A DNA stretch of 37,928 nt from Desulfurococcales archaeon (GCA_026986435.1 JALSOP010000097.1:1-37928); one strand, 5' to 3'; counted from the stretch's first letter, positions 16,979 through 24,950 are shown. Program-made: numbers and translations. Notes: a model not told the origin generated them from the letters alone.

Positions 16979-17701
16979 ATGGGGATGGTAGCCAGCATGG
17001 AAATGATGAGGATGCAGCAGTCAGTCAGTAAGGTATTAGCGGACTTGGGGTTCTCGCTGGGGAATGACTACCGAGCTGCCCAGATCGCCGAGATAGTGGC
17101 CGCCGAGTTCGATGTGCACGGTGCATTAGAGGAGATGGAGAAGCTTGTGAGAGGACACAACGCCGTGGTTGTTGGCGCGGGGCCCTCCTGTAGGAGGTGC
17201 TCTTCCATTAGTGGGGACGTGGTTGTGGCAGCTGATGGGGCGGCGCTGTGTTGTTTGGACTCAGGTGTAAGACCCGATATTGTTGTGACGGACCTTGACG
17301 GTATTGACGTCTCCGGCATTGCCCGGCTCGACGACCTGGGTAGCTACTTCGTTGTTCACGCTCATGGAGATAATGTGGACAGGCTTGTTGGCGCGGTCCC
17401 CTATCTGCCGCGGGACAAGACAGTCTTTAGTGTCCAGGTGCCGCACTTCACGCGTGTCATCTGCTGTATAGGCTTCACCGACGGTGACAGAGCCGTTGGT
17501 TTAGCGCATCTTCTCGGCGCGTCCAGGGTAGTTCTCGTAGGGTTTGATTTCGGTGATGTTATAGGGCCTTACTCCAAGACCCGATCCAGGAGCGGTTCTT
17601 TCGCCACTCCAATGAAGATAAGAAAGCTTAATTGGGCAAGGTACTTACTTCGGGAGCTGGGCTACGGGGGTGCGGTGATCGATGCGTTCAGTGATCGTTA
17701 G
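16979..17701 (+). CDS. mptE: 6-hydroxymethyl-7,8-dihydropterin pyrophosphokinase, archaeal type (MptE, DUF115)
   Basis: The 240-residue protein shows the DUF115/MptE core: VVVGAGPS (64-71), VVAADGAA (82-89) and RPDIVVTDLDG (about 98-108). In archaea this family activates 6-hydroxymethyldihydropterin with ATP, giving the diphosphate used to build folate or methanopterin-like cofactors. Several early Met codons exist; the first ATG at 16979 matches a leaderless start from the TATA at 16953. The gene overlaps the RFAP synthase gene by 20 bases, tying it to the methanopterin branch rather than classical folate. Cysteines CCLDSG and CCIG are extra. Confidence 0.87.
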   Translation: MGMVASMEMMRMQQSVSKVLADLGFSLGNDYRAAQIAEIVAAEFDVHGALEEMEKLVRGHNAVVVGAGPSCRRCSSISGDVVVAADGAALCCLDSGVRPDIVVTDLDGIDVSGIARLDDLGSYFVVHAHGDNVDRLVGAVPYLPRDKTVFSVQVPHFTRVICCIGFTDGDRAVGLAHLLGASRVVLVGFDFGDVIGPYSKTRSRSGSFATPMKIRKLNWARYLLRELGYGGAVIDAFSDR

Positions 17702-18623
17702 GGCAGGGATGAGGCTCCACCTCGGCTTCTATAGGTTCAGCGACCCACCCTTCGAGTACGGTGGCCTAGGTCTGGCTATTGAGGAACCCTCACTCTCGGT
17801 AACGCTCACCGATGAGGGCAAGGCCGCATTACCGGGGTGGGTGGCCGACATCGCCTTACGTGTTCTGGGAGAGATCGGGGTGCCGAGCAACGTTGGTGTG
17901 GAGGTCGAGGGCTTTCTTGACAGGCATGTAGGACTCGGGACAACCACCAGGTTAATGCTCTCCCTCCTTAAGGCTGCGTATCTCATGAGAGGAGAGGCTG
18001 TCGATCTTCCCGCTATGGCGTGGAGGTTTGGTAGAGGCAGGGTAAGCGGTGTTGGCGTATGGACCTTTATCTATGGAGGAATAGTTGTCGACAGCGGCAG
18101 GGTCCCGGACATGGGCAGGGTCCCGCCCCCAGTATCACATGCCTATTTTCCGCCCAGGTGGAGGGCCGTGATTGCTCTTCCAACGGTTAACGGTTACTCT
18201 ATGTCTGAGGTGAGTGAAGAGCCTATCATGAAGAAGCCTCTTAAGCATCCTAAGCAGGACATTCTTTATTCGGCGGTCGCCAGGTTGTTGTCAGCTACGC
18301 ATTTGGGGCTATTTGATGAATTCGTTACATCAATAGAGAAGATTCAGGAACTTACAGGCGAGTACTTCAGTAGGTGGCAGGGAGGCATCTACTGCTGTGA
18401 GCAATCAAGAGCGCTGGCCGAAAGGATGAAGAGTCTCGGCCTGCGTGGCGTTGGGCAATCGAGCTGGGGACCGACAGTGTACGGATTCACCCCAACCAAT
18501 GAGGGCGCCGGGGAGGCCGCTACTGAGTTAACCGCGTACATGAGGGAGGTAGGGATCAAGGGATACGTCTGGGTAACGAGGATTGCCAGGAACGGTCATA
18601 CCGCCAAGGTACTCAATAGGTAA
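17682..18623 (+). CDS. Beta-ribofuranosylaminobenzene 5'-phosphate synthase (RFAP synthase)
   Basis: The 313-residue protein belongs to the GHMP superfamily branch of RFAP synthases. It has the N-terminal RLHLGFYRFS strand, YGGLGLAIEEP (about 26-36), the GLGTTTR loop (about 85-91) replacing the GHMP P-loop, and a conserved C-terminal GQSSWGPTVYGF (about 261-272). The enzyme condenses p-aminobenzoate (or a relative) with PRPP, releasing CO2 and diphosphate, the committing step of methanopterin synthesis. It starts within mptE and ends in a 28-base tail-to-tail overlap with the GlcNAc-1-P transferase homologue. Its presence in a non-methanogen suggests a modified, methanopterin-like C1 carrier. 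Confidence 0.9.
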   Translation: MRSVIVRAGMRLHLGFYRFSDPPFEYGGLGLAIEEPSLSVTLTDEGKAALPGWVADIALRVLGEIGVPSNVGVEVEGFLDRHVGLGTTTRLMLSLLKAAYLMRGEAVDLPAMAWRFGRGRVSGVGVWTFIYGGIVVDSGRVPDMGRVPPPVSHAYFPPRWRAVIALPTVNGYSMSEVSEEPIMKKPLKHPKQDILYSAVARLLSATHLGLFDEFVTSIEKIQELTGEYFSRWQGGIYCCEQSRALAERMKSLGLRGVGQSSWGPTVYGFTPTNEGAGEAATELTAYMREVGIKGYVWVTRIARNGHTAKVLNR

Positions 18624-19579
18624 TATAAGACGAAAGAAACAACGGCTGACATACCCATGAGTATTAAGTAGTAAGTTATCACACCTTTCTCTGTCATCGG
18701 CCCCAACAAAAGGAACAGCTGTACAAGAGTTACTGGGGCCTTCTTGCTCCTAGAGGGTAGCAGCAGGTTACCCTTAATCACAACAGGTCTCTCAATTCTT
18801 TCCTTCTGCTTCAGGCCACGGATCGACGCAAGAATGCTGAAGCTATTTATCACGAGAGGAGATAGCACCATGACCATCAAGTACTCCCTGCGCGACAGAA
18901 TTGCTGCTGACGCAACCAACGCTCCCATCATGTGTGAGCCGGAGTTGCCGTTGAACGCCTTAGCTGGGTAGAAGTTGAAGGGCAGGTAGACGGCGAGGGC
19001 TGCCAACGACGATGCAAGAAAGACTTCGTAACCAGGCAATGGTTCACAGCCCTTAAGTAATGCTGACCCTAGTGCGGCTACCGATAGGGCGACCAATGCT
19101 ATGCTTGGGGCGATCCCGTTGTGTGTGTCCGCCATATTGAATGCGTTAGCTGATACTGTGTAACCCACCAGAACAGCAAGAGGGTATATTATTGTCACCC
19201 TCAACACACCCAGTGCCGGGACGTAGAGGCGGGGGATGTACGCTCCCGCCGCGATGACGGGAAGCGCGGGTAGGAGGAACAACAGAACCTTCGCTACAGG
19301 GCTAACGCTCTTGATGTCGTCGAGGAACCCGATTAATGCCGCGATACCTACTGCCGCGAGGTGAGGGAGTAGGTAATTGGTTAATCCGTCACCGCCCGCC
19401 AGCACACCAGCCAGGATGCCGGGGAAAATCGCCCACCCAACACTCTTTGGGATCTTTGGCTTGTGGGGCTTATGAACGTCGGGCGATACGAACGAGAGAG
19501 AACGCTCTACCTTAATGGCGACTACTGTGACTACCAGCGTCACAGCAGCCGAGATGATCGCCGCCGTCACAGGCTCCAA
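18596..19579 (-). CDS. Polyprenyl-phosphate GlcNAc-1-P transferase homologue (GT4, AglH/Alg7/MraY type)
   Basis: The 327-residue protein has about 10 membrane helices and the cytoplasmic loops of the GT4/MraY family: LIGFLDDIKS near 81-90, NAFNMADTHNG near 143-153 and GNSGSHMMGA near 211-220. The family transfers a sugar-1-phosphate from UDP-sugar to a polyprenyl phosphate, the first step of N-glycan or polymer assembly at the membrane. The second motif replaces the common D-G-x-N-G with D-T-H-N-G, and the last carries N-S where many members have an acidic residue. The start is TTG 19579 or GTG 19570 (GGAG just before the latter). It is divergent from the MptN-like gene and is probably an N-glycosylation gene unrelated to pterins. 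Confidence 0.87.
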   Translation of the reverse strand: MEPVTAAIISAAVTLVVTVVAIKVERSLSFVSPDVHKPHKPKIPKSVGWAIFPGILAGVLAGGDGLTNYLLPHLAAVGIAALIGFLDDIKSVSPVAKVLLFLLPALPVIAAGAYIPRLYVPALGVLRVTIIYPLAVLVGYTVSANAFNMADTHNGIAPSIALVALSVAALGSALLKGCEPLPGYEVFLASSLAALAVYLPFNFYPAKAFNGNSGSHMMGALVASAAILSRREYLMVMVLSPLVINSFSILASIRGLKQKERIERPVVIKGNLLLPSRSKKAPVTLVQLFLLLGPMTEKGVITYYLILMGMSAVVSFVLYYLLSTLAV

Positions 19580-19638
19580 GGATGCCCGCCAGATATTTCA
19601 TGTGCGAGAGGTTTTAGTAGTGGCCGGGTAGGTGGCTC

Positions 19639-20526
19639 ATGAGGATTGCTGTCATACATGAAGCGCCCGTTCCGACAACCCTGAGCAGGCAATTGCTGTA
19701 TGCGATCATGAGGAGAGGTCACGAAGCAATCTATGTGAGGTTATCCAGGCTCGTACCCGGCATCGTTAACGGAGAGGCTGTTGTCCTGAGGTCGAAGTCC
19801 AGAAGACTCGAGATAGACGGCGGCATCGTTAGGGGGATCGGCATAGCGAATCCTCCCGAAGAGGTGTCTAGGAGGATAGGGGTACTGAGGATACTGGAGG
19901 AATCGGGAACGATCCTTGTCAATCCTGTGCAACCCACGGTTCTTGCGCGGGACAAGCTCGCAACGACCTTCCTCCTTGCCAGGGCAGGCATCCCCGTACC
20001 TGATACCGTAGTGGTTAATGATCCATACGAGGCGCACGAGATCGCTAAGTCGTGGGGAAAGGTTGTGATGAAGCCTATGCAGGGTAGCATGGGCTACGGC
20101 GCCCGCCTCGTGGACGACCCTGACACAGCGTTCATAGTGGCCAAGGTTTGGACAAGTCTCTCGATGCCCGTGTACATACAGAAGTTCATGCGGGACAGAC
20201 CGAGAGATATCAGGGCATTCATTGTTGACGGAGAGTTCCTCGGGGCCATATATAGGTACGCGCCTGAAGGAGACTGGAAAACAAACGTTTCGCAGGGTGG
20301 AAGAGCGGTGAAGGCTAAGGTTGGCGCTGAGGTGGAGGAGCTGGCGGTGAAGGCTGCCGAGGTGCTTGGCCTGGTCTACGCAGGCGTTGATATCGGTGAG
20401 GTCGACGACGCCTATGTCGTCTACGAGGTTAATTCGGTCCCGAGCTGGGCGGGTTTCGAAGTAGCCACCGGGATAAACCCTGCCGACAAGATAGTGGGCG
20501 CTCTGTTAAGGAGGATTAGGAGGTGA
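19639..20526 (+). CDS. RimK-type ATP-grasp ligase, likely MptN-like glutamate ligase
   Basis: The 295-residue ATP-grasp protein shows DKLATTFLLARAGIPVPDT (about 108-126), the KPMQGSMGYGARLV phosphate loop (about 144-157), DIRAFIVDGEFLGAIYR, and the metal-binding YEVNSVPSW near the end. RimK-family members of this length include MptN (tetrahydromethanopterin:glutamate ligase), CofF and LysX. No LysW-like carrier gene is nearby, while mptE and RFAP synthase are, so MptN-like addition of glutamate to the pterin cofactor is the best reading. A GGTAGGTGG ribosome-binding site precedes the ATG at 19639. LysX-like activity cannot be excluded from sequence. Confidence 0.78.
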   Translation: MRIAVIHEAPVPTTLSRQLLYAIMRRGHEAIYVRLSRLVPGIVNGEAVVLRSKSRRLEIDGGIVRGIGIANPPEEVSRRIGVLRILEESGTILVNPVQPTVLARDKLATTFLLARAGIPVPDTVVVNDPYEAHEIAKSWGKVVMKPMQGSMGYGARLVDDPDTAFIVAKVWTSLSMPVYIQKFMRDRPRDIRAFIVDGEFLGAIYRYAPEGDWKTNVSQGGRAVKAKVGAEVEELAVKAAEVLGLVYAGVDIGEVDDAYVVYEVNSVPSWAGFEVATGINPADKIVGALLRRIRR

Positions 20527-20535
20527 TTGGAGACC

Positions 20536-21036
20536 TCATCTATGGTCCCCGTACCTCAGCAGTACGAGGTCGCTTAGTACCTCATTTACCTCCCTAGGCG
20601 AGAGGTTCCTTAGTAAGTACATGATGTTTGTCTTTCTAACACCTTTCACCTTCGTTAGCGCCTCAAGGATCTCGAGCACTGTAGAGGGGTCGTAGCTTAT
20701 GATGAGGGCCATAAGGTTGAACTCCCCCGTGCTTGAGTATATCCCCATAACGTGGGGGTTTCTCGCTAGTTCCTTTGCGACATCTTTTATGCGGGATGGG
20801 TCGACGTCCACCTGAAGTAAAGCCTTGATCCGTAGACCCAGTTTCTCCGTGTCTATCACTGCGGAATAGCCCTTCAGTACACCCATTTCCTCAAGTTTCC
20901 TTAGCCGGACATGCACTGTTGACTCGCCGAGCCCAAGGATCTCTGCTATCTTCCTTACAGGGATCTTGCCGTTGCGCATAAGGAGGCTGAGTATTCTTGC
21001 GTCTGTGCTGTCTATCAATGTGCTCACTCTCTGCAC
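20536..21036 (-). CDS. Lrp/AsnC-family transcriptional regulator
   Basis: Residues 8-60 form the AsnC-type helix-turn-helix (DARILSLLMRNGKIPVRKIA, then GLGESTVHVRLRKLE), and 68-145 form the RAM ligand-binding domain (VDVDPSRIKDVAK, GEFNLMALI). At 166 residues it is of usual size. Such regulators assemble as octamers and respond to amino acids or related metabolites. Its start lies inside the upstream small gene (13-base overlap), and its 3' end is 10 bases from the convergent MptN-like gene. The targets are not evident; the nearby cofactor genes are candidates only by proximity. Confidence 0.93.
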   Translation of the reverse strand: MQRVSTLIDSTDARILSLLMRNGKIPVRKIAEILGLGESTVHVRLRKLEEMGVLKGYSAVIDTEKLGLRIKALLQVDVDPSRIKDVAKELARNPHVMGIYSSTGEFNLMALIISYDPSTVLEILEALTKVKGVRKTNIMYLLRNLSPREVNEVLSDLVLLRYGDHR

Positions 21037-21278
21037 TTTTTACCGAACCTATTGACTATGTGGAGGACGTATGTGTCATTGCCCCGATCGTCTATGTCGA
21101 CCACGGAGAGGTTATGCCTAACAGCGCCTCTCACAGCCTCCTCGAGACCTCTAGGCCCTATGGCCACTACGTCTATCTCGCCTTGACATTCCATAGTGTT
21201 ATCAAGCTTTGACATCAGCGCGTCCGCGTCACTCCTCCCTCTAATTATCTGCGCGGCTGTTTTCCTGCTCCCTGCCAA
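21024..21278 (-). CDS. Small protein of unknown function upstream of the Lrp regulator
   Basis: The 84-residue product (TTG at 21278) has a lysine/arginine-rich start, then an alternating strand-helix-strand pattern (GEIDVVAIGPRGLEEAVRGA, then LSVVDIDDRG). This is vaguely like a small alpha/beta nucleic-acid-binding fold, but I cannot assign a family. An ATG at residue 22 would give a 63-residue version. The stop overlaps the Lrp gene start by 13 bases, so the two are co-expressed. A TATA-like ATTTATTC element on the minus strand near 21309-21317 could serve it. Confidence 0.55.
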   Translation of the reverse strand: MAGSRKTAAQIIRGRSDADALMSKLDNTMECQGEIDVVAIGPRGLEEAVRGAVRHNLSVVDIDDRGNDTYVLHIVNRFGKKCRE

Positions 21279-21333
21279 CCTACTTACCCAGGCTTAAGGG
21301 TATGGGGAAGAATAAATTGTTGGGGAACGTAAG

Positions 21334-21660
21334 TTGTTGTCCATCGCGTTGAAAGTACTCTTCCGCAGAGGAGAGGAGCACGAGGAGACGTCATTCTCAA
21401 ATGAGGTTTACGAGGCCCTCGCACGCTCCGGTATGAGGTGCTATCGCATGAGGGGTATCTCGTTTATTTGTATAGGCGAGAAATCTGTTGTTGTTCTCAG
21501 ACGCCTATTACCGATCACCGCACGAGGAATTCCGGAAGCCGATGCTCTCTTTATCCGGGTAGCGTGCGGCCAGGTCCCCTTCACGGAATGTGCTTTACCG
21601 GTGACCGAAATAGTGTATGATGTTGCGAAGAAATTAGACAAACCAGTGATACCCCTCTAA
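21334..21660 (+). CDS. Unknown 108-residue protein
   Basis: The TTG at 21334 opens a 108-residue frame with a basic N-terminus (KVLFRRGEE), a repeated arginine-valine pattern in the middle (EKSVVVLRRLLPI) and a C-terminal LPVTEIVYDVAKKLDKPVIP that resembles the end of an alpha/beta domain. I recognise no family. It is transcribed away from the Lrp pair, and the 55-base divergent gap holds TATA-like AT-rich sequence usable in either direction. A run of five T at 21683-21687 lies downstream as a possible terminator. Confidence 0.5.
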   Translation: MLSIALKVLFRRGEEHEETSFSNEVYEALARSGMRCYRMRGISFICIGEKSVVVLRRLLPITARGIPEADALFIRVACGQVPFTECALPVTEIVYDVAKKLDKPVIPL

Positions 21661-21766
21661 GAGATAGGTCAGACCATGGGAGTTTTTCTCATCAGGTCAA
21701 TTCCTGCCGTTCACATCATCCCATGTGTGATGTAGGGTCGAGACCAATAATCATTGACTCTTAGGA

Positions 21767-22462
21767 TCAGACCAGAAGTAGATTAAGAAGTAACCAGACA
21801 AGTGATGACGTAGTTATGGGTACGGTCACAAGAGCGTCACGTACTCCCTGCCCTCCTATAACCACGTTAGTAATGCCGTTGCTTGCCAAGTAGGGAACGT
21901 TCCTGATATCTGTAGTCAACAGGACGGAAAGATAAGAGGAAGAAAGTGAGACAGAGACCGGGTCTTCTGAGGCATACCCCATAATCATCGCAGAAATAAA
22001 CACCATGAGGCCCGAGAGTATGGACGCCCTAATAAGCCTGAGCGATGTACCCTGGGGCGCGGTGGAGGTTTCACTAATCATTATAATGGACAACAGCGAT
22101 GTGGTGAAGGCTGTCTGTATTATATAATCAATGCCTAGCCCAGCCGACGCGTATCTTAGGATGAGTAGGGAAGGCACAAAAAGAAGCGGCCCCATCATAA
22201 CCCACAACGTCGTCACCCCCTCTTCTTCCAGTACCACACGCTGGACAAACGCCACATTACCGCCGCTACTCAGTATTGTAAATCTCCTTGAGAGCCTCCA
22301 GAAAGTGTCTCCGAGCCTGAGGATCGGTGTGTATAGTGTCAGCATCGTTAGCCCAGAAGCTATAGCGAGAGAAGTGGGCCACCCATATTTGTCTGTAAGG
22401 AACAACGCCGCAAATAATAGCAGGGAAATCGCTAGCGGCTCGTTCCTCACGGTGTTCCCCAC
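21767..22462 (-). CDS. Multi-pass membrane protein, possibly DUF1614-like
   Basis: Starting at GTG 22462 the protein has 231 residues and about six or seven hydrophobic helices. The C-terminal TTDIRNVPYLASNGITNVVI followed by GGQGVRDALVTVPI has the look of the DUF1614 ending, in which a D-x-x-N motif is followed by a glycine-rich turn and a last helix; this is a tentative link. The open frame extends to 22636, but that part overlaps the divergent CitG-like gene, is not hydrophobic, and lies upstream of the TATA box at 22493-22500. Initiation about 30 bases from that box fits the GTG at 22462. No role is known. Confidence 0.6.
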   Translation of the reverse strand: MGNTVRNEPLAISLLLFAALFLTDKYGWPTSLAIASGLTMLTLYTPILRLGDTFWRLSRRFTILSSGGNVAFVQRVVLEEEGVTTLWVMMGPLLFVPSLLILRYASAGLGIDYIIQTAFTTSLLSIIMISETSTAPQGTSLRLIRASILSGLMVFISAMIMGYASEDPVSVSLSSSYLSVLLTTDIRNVPYLASNGITNVVIGGQGVRDALVTVPITTSSLVWLLLNLLLV

Positions 22463-22492
22463 GCCATTAATCCAGCGCGTGAACAGCCTTTG

Positions 22493-22500
22493 ATTTAAGA
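22493..22500. promoter_or_regulatory. TATA element apparently shared by two divergent genes
   Basis: The 66-base gap between the membrane-protein GTG (22462) and the CitG-like TTG (22529) has one evident TATA-like core, GATTTAAG on plus and CTTAAATC on minus. Both starts lie about 30-36 bases away, the distance expected for leaderless or nearly leaderless messages. One near-symmetric core may serve both directions. Confidence 0.42.
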
Positions 22501-22528
22501 TGCGCGACCCTACACATACGGGGATAAC

Positions 22529-23365
22529 TTGGCAGAGCTGCTTACAGCGCTTGTGGAGGCCCACGAGCTCTCGATCTACTCCTACGTGAAGCCGGGGGCA
22601 CCCCACAGGTACTCCACGAGGTTCAAGGATCTCCACACATTATTCGTTAACCTAACCTCCTCGTTTGAGGTCTATGAGAGGGCAACGAAGCTAGGGGAGG
22701 ACGTTGCCCGAGGGAGAGCAGGATTCCCAAACGTACGGATCGGGGAGCTACTCGGCGAAGCGCTGCGGAAGGCCGAGGCCAGGTTGGGGGCGGGCACTGA
22801 TCCCATGATCCACGTCATGCTTGTTCCCGTAACCGTCGCGGTATCGTACTCTGTGAGGATGAGGAACAGGGTTGATGGTGCCCTGGTTAGGAGGGCGCTC
22901 TCAGACCTTCTCAATTACTCTGACGTGACTGAATCTTTGAGGATCTACGAGTCACTCAAGACTGTAGGTGGGAGATATTCCTCCCTACTGGACGAGATAA
23001 TGGTGACGCCCACGAAAATAAGTGTAGAGTCTCTCAGGCCCGCAGACATTTTCGCCGAGATGTCGGTGAGGGAGCCAATATTCTCGCTCCTAGGGAAGAG
23101 GTTAAGCACCCTGATATCGGCTTCTAAGAAGTTCATTGAGCTCGAGACCGGAGAGGTCAGCACGAACACAGCGGCTGTCGAGGTATTTAGTGAGCTCGTT
23201 TACGGCGTCACCGGCAAGAAGCTAAAGGTCTACGGCGACACTGACATAGTTAAGGCGCTGAAGTATGATAAGGAGCTCGAGAGGAGCGGTGTCGACCTAT
23301 CACCGTTCATTGGGCCTCTTACGGCAGCCTTGTTTATGGGTATGGCGGACCTCATCTCCTCATGA
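22529..23365 (+). CDS. CitG/MdcB-like triphosphoribosyl-dephospho-CoA synthase family protein
   Basis: The start of the 278-residue protein, SIYSYVKPGAPHRYSTRFKD (15-34), corresponds to the conserved K-P-G-N-V-x-R region of CitG-type proteins, and the helical remainder with GLGKRLSTLI-like segments fits the all-helical fold. In bacteria CitG makes the prosthetic-group precursor of citrate or malonate lyase; archaea lack those systems, so archaeal homologues must do something else. From memory, homologues occur in C1/methanopterin gene sets of methylotrophs, which would suit this window, but that link needs checking. The TTG at 22529 keeps the complete family N-terminus. Confidence 0.72.
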   Translation: MAELLTALVEAHELSIYSYVKPGAPHRYSTRFKDLHTLFVNLTSSFEVYERATKLGEDVARGRAGFPNVRIGELLGEALRKAEARLGAGTDPMIHVMLVPVTVAVSYSVRMRNRVDGALVRRALSDLLNYSDVTESLRIYESLKTVGGRYSSLLDEIMVTPTKISVESLRPADIFAEMSVREPIFSLLGKRLSTLISASKKFIELETGEVSTNTAAVEVFSELVYGVTGKKLKVYGDTDIVKALKYDKELERSGVDLSPFIGPLTAALFMGMADLISS

Positions 23366-23380
23366 CCCGGCCTTAGTTCC

Positions 23381-24121
23381 TCAGAAGAGGTTGTAGTAGA
23401 CCCTGGCAAAGAGCCTTATCGCCGCGAGCCTTCTCTCATCAATTAGGTACCTTAGGAGGGCTATGCCCGCCACGAACCCGCCCACATGTGCCCAGAAAGC
23501 TATGCCCGAGATGGAGGCGGCGAACACCCCCATCAGGAGCTGGAAGAGGAACCAGAAGGTTATGTAGACATATGCTGGCATCGTGACTGGTATGAAGTAG
23601 AAGAATACCACGAGCTGCGCCCGCGGGTACAGGAGGAAGTAGGCTCCGAGTATCCCGCTTATGGCTCCGGAGGCCCCGATGGCTGGGACCAGCCATGGGT
23701 AGATGAGTGCCTGAGTTTTCGAGAGGAGGGCTGAGGCAGGGAGGAATATCACGCTGAGTGTGTTGAATACTGATGCTATTACTCCAGAAACGAAGTAAAG
23801 GACCAGGAACCTCCCAGTCCCTAATACCCTCTCAACACCTCTCCCGAATACGTACAGGAAGAGCATGTTGCCGAAAAGGTGGAGTAGGTCGGCGTGAAGG
23901 AACATCGAAGTGAAGAGTCTGTAGAAAGTTGAAGGACATAGTATGTCGTAGGGGTAGTTACCGTAAGTGTAGACTATCTCTTCATAGGAGGATGCCCCCA
24001 CGACCCCGGGGAACGTGGACAGAAAAAAGAAGACTACGGTGTTTATCATTATCAGTGCATAGGTAGCCACGGGCGCTCTACCTATGGGGAGTTCCTCCCC
24101 ACCGGCTGGCACAGTCGTCAA
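23381..24121 (-). CDS. Rhomboid-family intramembrane serine protease
   Basis: The 246-residue protein has six or more membrane helices and the full rhomboid catalytic set: HADLLHLFGN (76-85, oxyanion His and Asn), GASGAISG with catalytic S151, and AHVGGF with catalytic H212. Rhomboids cut single-pass membrane proteins within or near the bilayer. The TTG at 24121 overlaps the previous stop (TTGA), so it is translated with the metallophosphoesterase. A GTG four codons in is an alternative start. Substrates are unknown; membrane-anchored envelope proteins such as the S-layer protein are possible in principle. Confidence 0.95.
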   Translation of the reverse strand: MTTVPAGGEELPIGRAPVATYALIMINTVVFFFLSTFPGVVGASSYEEIVYTYGNYPYDILCPSTFYRLFTSMFLHADLLHLFGNMLFLYVFGRGVERVLGTGRFLVLYFVSGVIASVFNTLSVIFLPASALLSKTQALIYPWLVPAIGASGAISGILGAYFLLYPRAQLVVFFYFIPVTMPAYVYITFWFLFQLLMGVFAASISGIAFWAHVGGFVAGIALLRYLIDERRLAAIRLFARVYYNLF

Positions 24122-24852
24122 GTCTTGACACCCATGAAGCTCAGGAGGTTTTTCCTGGGGACAAACTCTATCAGTGTCACCCCATGCCTGGCCGGCACCG
24201 ACACATTATAGACCCTCACTGAGTCAAGCCTCGCCTCCGTGACTCTGGCGTTGTGGGCGTGCGCGTGTATCACGATGTCCGGCTTCACTTCCTTAATCAT
24301 TCTCTCCATATCCCTAGACCCCATGAAGGGGTATATCTTCTCAGGCTCACCCCTGACCGTCACGAATGTGGGTGCGTAATGAGATACGAGCACCGTCACG
24401 TCGGCGTACTTCTTGACCTCGAGGAGTAGTTTCTTCATTATCTTCGGTCTCTCCCTGTATACCCTAGCCAGCTCCGGCTTGTGCCTGCGCTGCCAGAAAG
24501 TGAGCTTCTCCAGCGCGCCCCTAGTGCCGACGAAGCCCACCTTCACACCCTTGACTGTCAGTATAGCTGGGGAGTCGTTCAGCCATATTAGGTCCGGGTA
24601 TCTCTTCACGAACACTGCCTCAAGTTCGTGGTACTCCTCGTTACCGAAGATCGATATTATCGGTATCCCGGGGAACTTCGAGCGCACTTCCTCGATAATC
24701 GGCGCAAGATCCTCGACCTTGCCCTCGTCCACCATGTCGCCAGCGAACACACAGATATCTGGCTTAACGCCTACCAACGACTTAAGCGAGGCCGAAAACA
24801 CGGCGAAGTAACGCCTCCCGTGCACATCACCCGCTGCGCAAAGTCTAATCAC
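24118..24852 (-). CDS. Calcineurin-like metallophosphoesterase
   Basis: The dimetal motifs are in order: AAGDVHG near the start, FAGDMVD near 38-44, FGNEEYHE near 75 (Asn replaces part of the usual G-N-H-D/E), VSHYAPT near 160 and HAHAHN near 200. These define a calcineurin-like phosphoesterase acting on phosphate mono- or diesters, of unknown substrate. I favour the GTG at 24852: ACTAAATATAG at about 24872-24882 would start transcription there, and family members begin just before the first motif. A GTG at 24867 is also open. The gene overlaps the rhomboid gene by 4 bases and diverges from the zinc-ribbon gene. Confidence 0.92.
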   Translation of the reverse strand: MIRLCAAGDVHGRRYFAVFSASLKSLVGVKPDICVFAGDMVDEGKVEDLAPIIEEVRSKFPGIPIISIFGNEEYHELEAVFVKRYPDLIWLNDSPAILTVKGVKVGFVGTRGALEKLTFWQRRHKPELARVYRERPKIMKKLLLEVKKYADVTVLVSHYAPTFVTVRGEPEKIYPFMGSRDMERMIKEVKPDIVIHAHAHNARVTEARLDSVRVYNVSVPARHGVTLIEFVPRKNLLSFMGVKT

Positions 24853-24911
24853 TGTCAACTCCCGCACCTAAGCTATATTTAGTGGCTGGGCCTGTTAAGC
24901 ACTACCCAATG

Positions 24912-24919
24912 CTTTAAAA
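24912..24919 (+). promoter_or_regulatory. TATA box of the zinc-ribbon gene
   Basis: CTTTAAAA lies 32-39 bases before the ATG at 24951. Initiation near 24940 would leave a leader of about ten bases. A GAGGTG at 24932-24937 would then fall upstream of the transcript, so translation may not depend on it. Confidence 0.5.
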
Positions 24920-24950
24920 CTCCTGCATCACGAGGTGTTGGTGTGCTAGG

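Noticed and set aside
21667-21730. C/D box-like series on the minus strand (ATGATGT, TTGA, CTGATGA, CTGA)
   Set aside because: The spacing is wrong: only one base between the inner boxes and 16 bases before the last box, with two imperfect boxes.
22463-22636. N-terminal 58 residues of the open frame before the DUF1614-like membrane protein
   Set aside because: They lie upstream of the likely TATA box, overlap the divergent CitG-like gene, and do not look like membrane protein sequence.
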